Of a stretch of DNA of 64,000 nt, positions 11,898 through 23,382 are shown one piece after another. Numbering within the stretch: the stretch's first letter is position 1; each line of letters opens with the position of its first letter. The translations under genes were made by a program, and so were the position numbers. Origin of the DNA: Gracilaria vermiculophylla (taxonomy: Eukaryota; Rhodophyta; Florideophyceae; Gracilariales; Gracilariaceae); contig JAHNZQ020000004.1 in the NCBI GenBank assembly GCA_019155205.2, forward strand, positions 2,168,237 to 2,232,236. Direction: 5' to 3'. Below the pieces are notes generated by a model. It saw only the letters and a list, made by a program, of their open reading frames with translations, did no database searches and was not told the DNA's origin.

Positions 11898-12856
11898 TGC
11901 TTTGCTTGCTCTGAAAGTATTCCTTGCTGTTCATTAACCTTCGCCTTTATCATTTTTAAGTTATGAAGAACAGTACCATAATTAGCGCCGACGAAGGCCA
12001 AGGTCAATCTGTGATGGTGAGCTACAGCCTGATAAATTTCTGGAAGAGAGGTTTGTGACCCTTGTATTCCATCGACCTGTGGCTGACGCGCCCCGATCGA
12101 AGGGAATGCAGTATGCTACTGTACGGCCTGGTTTTGACGAGAGATGAAAGTGAACCCTCCAGATTGCTGAGAAAATAGACCACTCGAGCTTCCAAACCCA
12201 GAACTTGAGTTGGAAGAGGCCTGCATTTCAGTGTTTGTACTACCGAAAAAAGCCTGTTGTTGCGTTGCTACAAATTGAATATGTTGGCTGGCGAACAGGC
12301 TTGTGCTCTGCGATCCAATGCTAAACGCGGATCCAGTGTTACCAAACAAGCCGCCACCGGTTTGGCTCGTATTAAACATGTTTGGCTGACTCGCAGATCC
12401 AATCGCAGAGATATGATCAAATGCGGTGGCCTGTTGCTGGTTATTCGCACCAAAATTAACACTGGGGGCAAATCCTGAACTTGCAAACCCGGGGGGTTGA
12501 GGTCCAAAGGACGTGGGATTTGTTCCAAAGACGTGGGCCGTATGAGCGCCAAATCCATTAGAATACTGATCAAATGCCGTACTGCCAAATGCTGAACCGG
12601 TAGATGGTGCTAATGTAGTGCTGCGTATCGCAGGAGTATCGCCAAAGGCATTTGCAGCAGGCGGCAGTTCTGCTGTCACTTGGCACGCTGTGAGCGCCTT
12701 ATGAAACGTTCTCTGAAAAAGAGGGGGCTGCTCGGCTCGAAAATATTTTTTGCGACATAGAATGTGCCAATGCTTTATGAAGAGAGCTCGGTAAAGCCCA
12801 GTTTTTTCGTTTATATAGGAAGGTTTTCCTTTTTTTGAAATAACGAAACTCTGCAA
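11898..12856 (-). pseudogene. FG-repeat nucleoporin-like protein fragment
   Basis: FG nucleoporins line the nuclear pore and bind transport receptors through Phe-Gly repeats. The frame 12856-12116 has at least nine FG dipeptides in Gly/Ser/Gln/Thr/Asn-rich spacers, such as NAFGDT, SAFGST, NGFGAH, TSFGPQ, GLFGNT and SGFGSSSGLF. It continues in the same frame past one TAG (12113-12115) to 11898, with a short helical stretch LKMIKAKVNEQQGILSEQAK. The first 70 residues do not look nucleoporin-like and may be non-coding. This is the only host-like gene trace in the window. Which nucleoporin is unknown; Nup98-like is a guess. Confidence 0.5.
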
Positions 12857-13250
12857 TTATTTTTGACCAGAAAACTTTCCTTTTTAATTCATATTTAAAG
12901 GTTTGCCAAGAACATTCATAATAAAAAAAAAAAGTTTTCGTGAAAACCCTACAAAAGTTTTTCAAAAATAAGAGTATTGTAGAGCTTATGTTGTGAGTTT
13001 TGGAGGCATCCGTACCATAGCTTTCTTTTACACGTAGATGATCCCGCGCAGAAATAACTGATTTTTAATTAAATTTCTGTGAGTAACCGTTTCAACAACG
13101 TTGGGTAGCCATATGATACCCGGAAATCTGTAAATGCAAGTCAGAAAAATTGAAACCGACGTTGCTGAAAACCCGGATATCACGCGCCGAATGGGTTCGC
13201 AACTCACAATAATCTACCATTGCATGCAAAGATTGACAACTCATTACTGG
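12857..13250. other. AT-rich spacer
   Basis: I see no recognisable gene or repeat between the FG-repeat frame and the next Tc1-like end. Confidence 0.4.
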
Positions 13251-14010
13251 TACAGTCTGTTTCAAAATCATATCACGTTGGTGTCAAAGTAATTTAATCG
13301 TAATTTTGGTACTACAAAATCGAGTTCTAAATTAAATCCAATTCCAAAAAGCGTTTCACAATCATAAAAGCTTTATCAACTTTAAGTCTCTTTTTGCACT
13401 TAGTAACTAAGTTTTCCACTGTTTTGCTGAATATCGCTAGGACAACGTTTGGGCGTTAAATTCATGTCGCCATTAATTGTCGAAATGGAAAATTTATCCA
13501 GAAATTCTTTACACAGTTTTTCGAATCACAAACTGTGCTAAACTGCTTTCCATGACCATATACCATTCTTGATTATTAACCCCGTAAATTTTCAATGGAG
13601 TTTAAGTCCAGTGAGCACGCTGGCCATCCCATGACCTTTATGTTTGGCTTTTTGTAGCGAGTCGGACACCAATGTAGGTTTTTTTGCCGGGGTATTATCT
13701 TGACAAAAAACAAAAACGTTTCCGTGTACAAAATATCCGTAAGGTGGCATATAGCTATAAAGAACTACAAAATAGTATGCAGATTCCATATTTCTATCAA
13801 TAATCCCAATTACCGTTTTTCCGTTTTTGATATACCAGCTTATACCATTACAGAACCACGTTGAGAGTGTCTTGCCCATATTTCAGAGCATTGTTTACTT
13901 AGATCATACCCATAAAACGTATAAAAATCTGGAACATCTAAACTGAATTTTTTCTCATCAGAGAAAATGATTATGTCAGCTAAAGACGCAGGTTATCTGG
14001 TAGGGGGCAC
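13251..14010 (-). pseudogene. Tc1-like element, copy 2, transposase C-terminal half
   Basis: The left end carries ACAGTCTGTTTCAAAATCAT, nearly the end motif at 47970. Minus-strand pieces read KNSVDMFRFYTFYGYDLS (first catalytic region, degraded), HSQRGSVMV, then FVFCQDNTPAKKPTLVSDS (second Asp region) and KHKGHGMASVLTGLKLH, the decayed third Asp region. The N-terminal half is missing beyond about 14010. It is related to copy 1 but not identical. Confidence 0.75.
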
Positions 14011-14173
14011 CGTTCAACTTTTATTTTGTGTGCGAACTAAAGTGACAAAAAAAATGTCAGTTGGCGGACACATGCGTGGCGATATTCTTTTATGATTTTA
14101 AAAGTCCGAGATGTCGAGCCTAGATTGCAGATGGTCACGATAGCACTGAGGACCCGTGTCAGGATGGCAAACA

Positions 14174-14745
14174 TGTTGGATAAGGTGCCTATGCTGTCAC
14201 TGACAACTATATGTTCCGGGGATCATGGGCTGTGTTTAATGTTGACTTTGTGTGGTACACGTGTGCAGCTGTGCTATTCGGCACGTTGTTCACTACCATA
14301 TGGTTTCCAGGTGTACACATTGCATACTCAGCTTAATGTACACCAGATATGGTCTAGTGTAATGTGCCTCGTAATGGTAACTATACACACACATTGCTGT
14401 ATGGACACGAGTGGTGGCGGAATACAGAAAGTGTAAGGTGGTTGAGTGAATTTGTGCATTGTCATGGTCTCGTGAGTGTACGGAACTGTCATGCCTTGTT
14501 GTGCCTTGCTGTCGTAAGCATTATTATATTGTGGCTAGTACATTTATGTCATCTTACAATATGATTGGTAGTATTGAGTGTCTCGCCTTTTTAGTGTAAT
14601 TTCCAATGCAACCTAGTCGGTGCGACTGAGCCACTATATAAGTCGTGGTCGAGGCACCTCCAAGTAAATTCAAGCCAGAGCTGGCGAACTTCCTTTGCAT
14701 CCTCTCAACTTTCCCTTGCCCCTCTGACCTCCAATAAAACATACA
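14174..14745 (-). repeat. Family F LTR-like repeat, left copy (inverted)
   Basis: Read on the minus strand it begins TGTATGTTTTATTGGAGG and ends ...TCCAACA, so it has TG...CA ends. It is about 572 bp and matches 17902-18468 in opposite orientation over its whole length. No internal retroelement genes of this family are visible, so both may be solo LTRs. It cuts off the 3' end of piggyBac copy 1. Confidence 0.7.
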
Positions 14746-14749
14746 TACT

Positions 14750-17030
14750 GTCAACACGCGCATCGCGAAAACCCGAGCAAATAAACTTAGACTTTGAATC
14801 TTTGCAGATATGACAACTTCTTTGATATTTAGCTTTCGATATTGAACCGTTTTTTAATTTGCGCTTCTTATTAGTCTGGACTAAATGTAGACCAAATCCG
14901 CTCACACTTTCCTGAATGCGCTCGTCTCTCGGCTGGTCAATAACGTTTGCAATCACTCCAACGCAATCAAAGATGTTGTCAATCAACCCAACAGCAAGCT
15001 TCTCGTAGAAATTCACTTTTTTCATTGATCTGCGTGGACCCATCGAGTGCTTGTAAAGAAGCCAGGCGTCAACAATGCAAACAGAAAGAAGAGTAGTGTT
15101 GACTCTGAGCAACGAAGTTTTTACCTCGAAGTTTTTCTCTAAATCGAGCAAGTCCTGCCTGTTTCTGTTGTGTCTGTCAATTTGACCACGAGTTTTGTAG
15201 TACGTTTCGGCAACCTGCGGAATTTTGACATGGTACTGTACCTTCTTCGTTAGCTCACCTTCCTTCCTCCACCTGGTTCGCTCGATAGACTCACCAAGAG
15301 ATGTGACCGACCATGAACTAATGAAGTATCTTCTCTGCCGATCCACCCGACGTAGAGCGAATAACTTCATACAGTCCCCATTTTTGTTGCTGAGCATACT
15401 GACATTGTCTCGACGAGATGTCAACTCCAATCCTGCCAGACATGTAGTACAGTGGCTCCTACGGAAATACGGTAGTTTGGCCTTAAGGTATAATATTCCT
15501 AAGGAGGGTTCGTACTTTATTAGCTGGGCCACGTGGTGCATAATCTCGCCCGAGTGCGCTACAGTATCCTTGAGGCACGGTAGAATTTATTATTTATTTT
15601 AGATATTTTATGCAGGTAATTAGCACAGTAGTGAAACCTGCCGAGGCGGGCTCCCGGCTTGACATTTAAGCTGCCGGTTGAGCTCCACCTCTGGGGAAGT
15701 AAAGACAAGCACCCTTGAGTCTTCTTCTACATTTTCCGGTTGGAGTCTCTTGTCTATTCTCTCAGGTTTCTAAGCCGCCGATCCCCAGGTCGCATCATAG
15801 CAGCGCCTGTAGGAGCATTGTCCGCCCAGTGAACCTCCCCTTCCGCTTGGTGTTTGCGGATCCCTTTCAGAACTCCCCCGGCTCACAACAGCGGATACCG
15901 GAGACCACCTTTAGGAATACGCGTCTTTGGAGTCACCAAAAACTCCTAACGGACGTTGTGCATTACTACCTCGACAGGAGGGCTGACAGTACCACAAGAC
16001 ATACCATCGGAAACTGACATGTTCCCCCCTTCACAACGCCAATAAACCGTGTTCTGTACCACATCAAAGCTTGAGCTGTTGACAACGATGCAAACCAAGG
16101 ATCTCCACATACAACTCTATCCGTGCGCAACCATGGTTTCACACGCTGCAAGGTAGCCGCTGCCGGAGCACTGAATTCATCCTCAAAATCAAGACTGCGA
16201 GAGTTGACCACCTCACCAACGATTTCGAGTCTCAACATCATACCACTTTGTCTACAAGCCGCAGTTGGAATCTCGCGCCCATTTTCAGATTTGCGGTCCA
16301 AAGCCACGTAATGCGGTAGTCCAATGTCAATTCACTGCCCACCAAGTCCATACCAGCGAGAGCTGCTCTCGTCAACGCAAATTTGTTCTGATGGAGTGAA
16401 ATTTCAAGCCCGGTGCTGGATGATGGCATCAACAAACCCACTGACAACTGACCATCTTGATGGTGCCTCAAGTTCGTCAGACCACTCTGATAGAGAGCTG
16501 AATCATATGGAACTTAGAATTTTTTCAAATCTTGCACGTGACATAAAACGTCTGAAGTTTGCCATGGGTCCATACTTTGTCAGTGACGTGGTCCTCTACA
16601 AGTGTCTTCTGTTTCCAACTTTGAATTTATTCATCATAACTAACACTCCGAAAAACTTAAAGATTTCTCCACTTGTGACAGATCGACATCCCGATTCTTC
16701 GAGGTTGCTGTTTGTCAGTCTGTTAATGACGGAGAGTTGCATGAGAGGGAACGTGTACATCAAAACGCCATACGGGGAGAAGTCTCGCGGAGCATTTCCA
16801 TGAGTGAACACATCGCCTGCTTGGCCAATCACCTTCCAAGTCTTAGATGGTACCGAGCCATTCAGCAGGTAGAAAACATCCTCAAATTTCCATGTGGGGC
16901 CATGACCAGTCGAATCTCCTTCAATCTCGATGCTGTCATTTTCCCCGGGTGTAACGGTCGCCGATGTCACTGGATCTGTGTCAACTTTGTTTGTAGCTTG
17001 AGTCGGCGTCTGTTCTTCATATACACCCAA
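14750..17030 (-). pseudogene. piggyBac-like transposase, copy 1, split by an LTR
   Basis: The enzyme moves piggyBac elements into TTAA sites. N-terminal region 17030-16596 includes WKVIGQAGDVFTHGNAPRDF, matched in copy 2. The first catalytic Asp lies in ICVDESSSRWYGLGGQ (about 16370) and the second in VVCGDPWFASLSTAQ (about 16100). After the LTR the frame resumes with CLAGLELTSRRDN at 15442 and continues to the Cys-rich tail CHICKDSKSKFICSGF near 14780. Dropping the LTR and one copy of AGACA rejoins the two parts in frame. Several other stops and frameshifts exist in the N-terminal half. Confidence 0.85.
15443..15996 (+). repeat. Solo family A LTR inside piggyBac copy 1
   Basis: It starts TGTAGTACAGTGG and ends GACAGTACCACA, 554 bp. 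It is flanked by the exact 5-bp duplication AGACA at 15438-15442 and 15997-16001. A single LTR with a target duplication means a full element inserted and then lost its interior by LTR recombination. Confidence 0.92.
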
Positions 17031-17479
17031 ATTGACTTCTGTGAGTCCAGGAGCAATTCATGCTTTGAAATTGACAAGTTTTATCGTCACGCGCTTGACA
17101 CGGGCTTGGACATTCCAATCACCCATGACCGAACTCAGACGACGGCCATTGTGTTCGGACACAATGACCTCAATAACCGTGCCTGAAAGTTTTTTAGTCT
17201 TTCAGACGGATCCAAACAGTCGCTTATCTCAGTGGCAGACGTAATCAGTGATGCACGACAATGAACGTCATTTCCAGGTAGAAGGCAGGCATCAGTAGGG
17301 TGGGTCATTATTGATGTATGCATTCGGGTGGCGGATATGTTTTTGCTTGTAGGGTCAACCGCCCTTGCAATTCTTTACAAGTTTGGGTTTGCTGCTCTTC
17401 CACACTCAAACGCGGACCTATTCATATGCTCTCCGTGATAATCGGGAAAAAAAAATTGCGAAAATTTTGGTTTATGATT

Positions 17480-17536
17480 GGCCTCATATGAGACCTTTTG
17501 GCATCATATGAGGACGTCGGTACAATAGACACTAAC
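17480..17536 (-). repeat. piggyBac copy 1 terminal inverted repeat with CATATGAGG palindromes
   Basis: Read inward from the end it contains GTTAGTGTCTATTGTACCG, then two palindrome-like units (CCTCATATGATGCC and CTCATATGAGG). The order equals that at both ends of piggyBac copy 2. The expected TTAA outside is degenerate (GTTCA). Confidence 0.7.
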
Positions 17537-17562
17537 GTTCAGCTGGGTCCATAACGCGTTGG

Positions 17563-17632
17563 TTTACAGATGAGCTATATGCACTGTTTTCTCTTTTGAC
17601 ACAGGGCGTACAGTTCAAAATTCGAACTGTGA
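17563..17632 (+). repeat. Short coding-like module, copy 2 of 3 (beside the piggyBac 1 end)
   Basis: In one frame it reads RWFTDELYALFSLLTQGVQF, the intact form of the module in A1 gag and A3 integrase. It is followed by KIRTVKSALLS. Its end holds an inverted repeat, ACAGTTC...GAACTGT, with a 7-nt spacer. It lies 26 bp outside the piggyBac terminal repeat. Confidence 0.5.
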
Positions 17633-17901
17633 AAAGCGCACTCCTAAGTAATGTTCACAAAAAAGATCTAAAATAATATAAAAATATAGTGCATACCTGC
17701 TAAGGAGCAATCAAGTGTTACGTCCAGTGTCAGGGACACATAAAAACTTTAAAAGAAATAAAACTCCGAAGTAGGAGTCGAGACGCCCCACGCGTTCCAC
17801 GCGCTTTACCAGTACAGGTTCAGCAATAATCAAACCATCAGTATGCCGTTTCCTTGCAAGTACAATTATGACACACCCGATCCTGGGAAAAACTCAAATG
17901 A

Positions 17902-18468
17902 TGTATATTGGAGGTCAGAGGGGCAAGGTAAAGTTGAAGGGATATTAAGAATGTTTGCCAGCTCTGGCTTGAATTTACTTGGAGGTGCTTCGACCACGAC
18001 TCATGTAGTGGTTCAGTCGCACCGACTAGGTTGCATCAGAAATTACACTACAAAGGCGAGACACTCAATACTACCAATCATATTGTAACATGACAAAAAT
18101 GTACTAGCCACAATTCAATAATGCTTACAACAGCAAGGCACAACAAGGCATGACAGTTCCATACACTCGTTAGACCATGAAAATGCACAAATTCACTCAA
18201 CCAACTTACACTCTCTGTATTCTGCCACCACTCGTGTCCATACAGCAATGTGTGTGTATAGTTACCATGACGAGACACATTACACTAAACCATATCTGGT
18301 GTACATAAAGCTGAGTTTGCAATGTGTACACCTGGAAACGATATGGTTGTGAACAACGTGCCGAGTAACACACCTGCACACGTATACCAGACAGAGTCAA
18401 CATTCAACGCAGCCCATGGTCCCCGGAACATTTAGTTGTCAGTGACAGCACAGGCACTTCATCCAACA
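17902..18468 (+). repeat. Family F LTR-like repeat, right copy
   Basis: It begins TGTATATTGGAGG and ends ...ATCCAACA, 567 bp, and is the inverted partner of 14174-14745. No flanking target duplication could be made out (AATGA before, ATGTA after). Confidence 0.7.
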
Positions 18469-19107
18469 ATGTACAACAACAATCGAAGGGGGTGGCAACT
18501 GTCTATGAAAAGTATCTTCGGCAAATCCGATAAGAGCCATTGATCTACTTTGAGAGTGCTTTGTTCGCTGATTACCATTCACGGAGGAAGATTCTGAATG
18601 TTTTCGTTGCCGCACTGCAACCAGGTTGCACGACAGGAATCGTACGCAATAATTACGGAATAAAATACTTCGGTACCCTTCTAACCGGCCCCCCAGGGAT
18701 CCAAACTGCCATCTACAGACTTTGTAGCTTCTCAACTAAGCAGCTCATTCTAGGTGGAGACCGAAACGTTCCTTAAATCAGCAAATTCTGTACTGTGAGA
18801 GACAAAATTTCTGTGCGGGCGGCGAAGCCGCTCAAAACAAGCGTTCGTCTTCTGTTGGCGCGTGCGTAGCACCTGAACTTCAAAAGCATTTTGGTTCTTG
18901 GAGAGAGCACGGAGTCCGGCAGACAAAGGCTGCTGTTATCCTTTCTTCTTGAAGTGTACCCCCGTTTTTCCGGATATTCCCGCACATGGGCTCGTACTGC
19001 AAAATGCGCAGGAGGGGATTGGTAAGACCAAATACGCGTAAGCGGTTTGCGGCACGCATCCTACACGTGCGGCTTGGAGCCTGGTAAAGTGTTTGTACGT
19101 CGATACA
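18469..19107. other. Unassigned interval
   Basis: A plus-strand frame at 18540-18773 (VAALQPGCTTGIVRNNYG) is the longest. I cannot assign it. No repeat boundary is clear until the family E LTR. Confidence 0.35.
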
Positions 19108-19405
19108 TGTAGACTAGAAGTCAGGTTCTCAGTGATGGAATGCTGAGACAGAAAAACAGATAGAAATGTGGGTACTGTGAGACTGTATCACTGCCCGATA
19201 GAAGAAATTTTTTTTATGACGATGGTTCATCTGACCGAGAATGGAGTTGTTTAAATGCCAGTGAGCAGCTGTATTTGTACTACTCTTGAGTAGTAAATGC
19301 AGGTACGTTTCGCACATAGTATTTGGGCAGTCAAATTATACATTGCAACACAGATCATATACAAATTTGAATATTTCACGACATGCAATATCCAGGCATG
19401 ACACA
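19108..19405 (-). repeat. 3' LTR of family E
   Basis: On the plus strand it starts TGTAGACTAGAAG and ends GGCATGACACA. It aligns along its length with 24380-24679, for example at CAATATCCAGGCATGA. Confidence 0.85.
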
Positions 19406-19451
19406 ACTACAGTTTCGAACCTTGCTATACTGAAGCAACATTACAGAAAGT

Positions 19452-20470
19452 TCAAGGATTATGTATAACCATTCTTCTTGCATTAATATTCTTTTTAATG
19501 AGTCTGTAATGAACTGAAGTTAAAGCGCAAGGGAGATGATTTGCATATGTGATCATACATGGGCCATAGGATTTAAAAGAGAATGGAGACCGCTTGATAT
19601 TTGAACCCAGTCTTTTTCCAGGAGCAACCAAAACAAAGTCTCCAACGTTCAACGTCCGAGTAGCAGTAACTCCTTGTGGCTGCTCATTAACAATGTTCAT
19701 ATGAGTAGCTTTGTAATTATTCAACGCCAAAGTCTCGACATTTTGCTCCTCAGAAGAAGAGTCTTCAATATTATCCTGATTAGAATACTCCAGAGGCACT
19801 CTAGCGGAAATGTTCAAAAAAAAGGGACAAAAGAGAATCCCGACGCCATTTTGCGACGACACTATTCATTTAACACTTAAAAAATAACAAGATCTCAATC
19901 AGTTGAATGTGAATGAAACATCTTCCCAGTACCTCTCTCGATCGTTCCAACCATGCCTTTTGCTCTAACATTAGACATAGGAGTGTACCCTTCTATAACT
20001 GTTTTACACTTTTTTTTTTTTTTCATGACGTCTTCGAGAAAATGAGCAGTGAAACTAGGGACATTGTCGGATACGGTGACATGTAGTATTTTAAAAGGCA
20101 TAATGACATGTTCTGTAGTGAATGTGATGCTTTCAGCATCAGTAGCCATAGAAGTAAGACACACAATAGGCCAAGCAGTACGATGCTCCACACAGACAAG
20201 TAGGAGCTTATTTCCCCGAAATGCCGTGGGTAGGGGTGCAGAGAAATCGATTGAGAACACGTCAAAGAGATATGGCAAAGGAGCACTCAACCAAGAGTAA
20301 TATTTGGTGATAACAATCATTTTCTGACAATATTCGCAGGTTTTCATGAATTCTTCTATACATCGCTGGCCACCTAAATCGATCAATCATGAGCTCAAGA
20401 GTGGCTCGACAGTGTCACTGTTCAATGTGGTCGTTATACACCTGATACCTAAGACATCTCCTACTCTGAC
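19452..20470 (-). pseudogene. Family E integrase remnant
   Basis: Integrase inserts the DNA copy. The core piece (20386-19895) has the zinc-site tail TCEYCQKM, first catalytic Asp in VFSIDFSAPLP, second in VTVSDNVPSFTAHFLEDV, and a decayed Glu region KGMVGTIERGTGKMF. The C-terminal piece (19862-19452) holds LNVGDFVLVAPGKRLG, typical of the DNA-binding end of gypsy integrases. The zinc-site His residues upstream are degraded. Confidence 0.8.
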
Positions 20471-20519
20471 TGCCAACTAGACTAAACCCTCTTTGATCTC
20501 GACGAAGAAAATCACTTTT

Positions 20520-22116
20520 CTAGGCTGTAGATTTCTTTTCATTTCGTCTAACTTTCTGCCGCTCATAAGGGGGCAGATTGTCAATAGAGAAACCAATTTG
20601 ATAAAATGCAATTGATAAAAAATGCGGTTCCAGCCGGTCAAAGTTTTCAATAGAGAAGTTCATACAACATATGTCCTCTTCATCAAGTCCTTCTTCAACT
20701 GTAAGAGCGTGGTCGATACGAGATAAGAAACATGCGAAAGCGTTTTTCTTACCGGAGCGATACTCGATCCTAAAACCGGATTCGGCCAAGAAATCTAGCC
20801 AGCAACCTAGCCTCCTATGTAGGCCTTTATTTTGAAATGTATAATGTCAGGTCTGATGTTAGGTGAAAATAGTGAGTGAGGCAGATGATAATAAGCAGAC
20901 TCGGATTTTCTTCAGTGAAAATATATCAGCAACAGCTTCCTTTTCACATGTATAGTACTTCTTCTCCACTTCCTTTATCGTGTTACTGGCGTACTATATC
21001 TGGTGAATCTTTCTGTCGGCTTTTTTTGAGGAAGGACAGCTCCCAGAGATAGACATGGGGCTTTGGTCTCGACGATAAAGGGTATACCGAAGTCCGTGAA
21101 GTCCCGAACAGGAGGTGAAGTGAGCTTAAGCTTCAATGTTTGAAAAGAATTTTCAATTAACTCTATCAACGATATAGACCCCTTGCCCAAAATAGAATCG
21201 TGAAGAACCGAAGAGATTTCCGCAAGTGCTTTGATGAATCGTCCATAATATCCAAAAAGACCGAATAACGAGCAAAGTTACGTCACCGTAGTCTGAGTAA
21301 GTCTATTTTTGATGGCAAAAATCTTGTCTTCGTCAACTCGAATACCGTTAGCATCAACTATAGGACCATACAGGTGTACTCTGTGTTTTGCAAAATTGCA
21401 TTTGGATAGATTCACCTTCAGACTGCATTCCTTAAGTCTGCGGAATACTTCCCTCGAACGTTCTACAAGCTCCTCAATTTTTTTTGAAAATAAAACGACA
21501 TCGTTGATGTAGACCCGAGCGAAATTTTTTTTTTAGCACATCATCCATCATTCGTTGGAAAGTCGATGGAGCATTCATGAATCCAAACGCCATTACTTCG
21601 TATTAGAAAGTCCTATACTGCGTGACAAAGGTTATCATTTCCTTGAATTTTTCACACATTCGAACTTGTTAGCAGCCTGTATAAGGATCAAGAGTTGAAA
21701 ACACAGAGCAGCCCTGAAGAGCATCGAATATTTCCTCATTTTCCGGTAACGGCCAACGATCAGCCTTCGTGACCCTGTTCAGAGACCGATAGTCCACACA
21801 AAATCTTGCAGTATCATCTTTCTTGGTTGCCATGACAACTGGAAAGGACCACAAAGCGGATGCGGGATCAATATGTACCAATATCAAGAAGATTCTCCAA
21901 CTCCTTAGGAATAAACTCATTTTGATTTGGAGCCATAAGTCGTGCTCGGTGATAGGTTGGGATGTTATCAGTCAACTCGAAGTGATGTGGAACTGGTATA
22001 TTTGTTGGAGACAGATCGTGAAGTGACCATGCGATCGTGTATGCATCTTTTAAGATGGACATAATATCTTCATGTGCCTTTTCATCGAGATCCTTTACTT
22101 TATTTGAAACGGACAA
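20520..22116 (-). pseudogene. Family E reverse transcriptase and RNase H remnant
   Basis: Reading from 22116, a start region leads to FPVVMATKKDDTARFCVDYR, then VFSTLDPYTGC and MAFGFMNAPSTFQRMMDDV. The catalytic motif, usually YxDD, reads YINDVVLFS near 21500, so one Asp is replaced by Asn. RNase H follows at 21190-20745 (GAVLPQKKPTERFT, YYTCEKEAVADIF, FRIEYRSGKKNAFACFLSR). Several frameshifts separate the blocks. Confidence 0.85.
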
Positions 22117-22366
22117 TTTCCTTTTCTCGTCTTAACATAGCGCGTCGCCCACCAAAATGTCTTGGCTATCATCACAATCCTCTTTCACGGCAACAATAAT
22201 GTCATTTGCACCGTTGTCGTCGTCCTCAAAGGCGGCTGCTGTTAGGATTTACATTATATTATGCTTTTATTATATGAATCATGAGTAATAGACTTGATAT
22301 TATGTGGTTTTACGGAGCCTAGATGCATTCCTCGGGACATTGCAGTTTGATTCGATGTGTTGTGTG

Positions 22367-22466
22367 NNNNNNNNNNNNNNNNNNNNNNNNNNNNNNNNNN
22401 NNNNNNNNNNNNNNNNNNNNNNNNNNNNNNNNNNNNNNNNNNNNNNNNNNNNNNNNNNNNNNNNNN
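22367..22466. other. Assembly gap of 100 N
   Basis: The run is exactly 100 N, a placeholder of unknown true length, inside family E between protease and reverse transcriptase. Frames drawn through it are not real. Confidence 0.99.
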
Positions 22467-22676
22467 GAAATCATTTACTTTGGCCTCGTTTTCGAAGGTC
22501 TGATTCTCTATATAAACCCTGGTCGACCTGCCGACTTCTCCTCGGCTGGTCACCATCGTTCACGTTCTCAACCATTGACCCAGTGTTCTAACAGCTGCAG
22601 ACTCAGAGGGAAATTCTTCGCTGTAATTATTGGATTTTTCGATAGAAGAAACTTCAACAACAGTATCTTCGAAAGG

Positions 22677-23027
22677 TTAAACAGCCTTGAAATCCTCAGC
22701 GAACAGAATGACTTGCCGAAGTCCGAAATATAAACTTGCTGGTAAAGCTTCTAAGGATGAAACACCTTTAATGATATCAAACGGTGGATTTTCCTTAACA
22801 TATAAATTAAGAGATACATGAAGGTTACTAAAAGATATTGGTAAGTTTGAAACGAAACCGATGGAAAAAGCTCTTCGTCTATCAGCAAGAGTCACTCCAC
22901 CAAGTTTTTGTCCGTAGCAAAGAAATAGCTTTTGACAAATATTCTCAGAGATTAAATTTGGAACGGCACTAGAATCTAGGAGAGCTTCAGAATTCATGCG
23001 ATATGCCTTAGTTTGAACGACTTTCAA
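22677..23027 (-). pseudogene. Family E aspartic protease remnant
   Basis: The active-site block reads EALLDSSAVPNLISENIC, where the usual Asp-Ser/Thr-Gly has become Asp-Ser-Ser. The flap and core continue with LGGVTLADRRRAF and ENPPFDIIKGVSSLEAL. Order between gag and reverse transcriptase fits a gypsy polyprotein. Confidence 0.75.
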
Positions 23028-23382
23028 ACGTCACAGAAGAAAATTTGGGTTAAAATCAACCACAGCTGTAACGTTCCGTCGAACTTCTGCACCACAAGTA
23101 AGGATACGCCTGATATCAGTCTTAGCTTTGCTATCATTTACACGAATAAATTTTCTTAAAGTAAAATTAGTACTTGCATTTGCCAACTCAGATACGACAT
23201 CATACTTCCCTTTCTACTCACTTCACCCTTTGTTAGCTGTCATCTATTTAGTTTTCGCCTTCTCGGCCATAGCTTTTTGAGACAGAAGGTTGAGGTTCAC
23301 GTTCTGGAGCCAGAAGAGAAGATACTGGGATGACGTTCTTTGACCTTACTAGTTTTAGTAGGGCTCTCCCTTCCACTGTGCG

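Larger units (their letters stand above)
14746..17536 (-). mobile_element. piggyBac-like element, copy 1 (interrupted)
   Basis: The body holds a piggyBac-type transposase. The right end (17480-17536) has the same terminal motif TAGTGTCTAT and CATATGAGG palindromes as piggyBac copy 2. The left end is replaced by a family F repeat at 14745. A solo family A LTR lies inside. Confidence 0.8.

Noticed and set aside
22254..22591. Open frames crossing the first N gap
   Set aside because: They are artefacts of translating N as an open codon.
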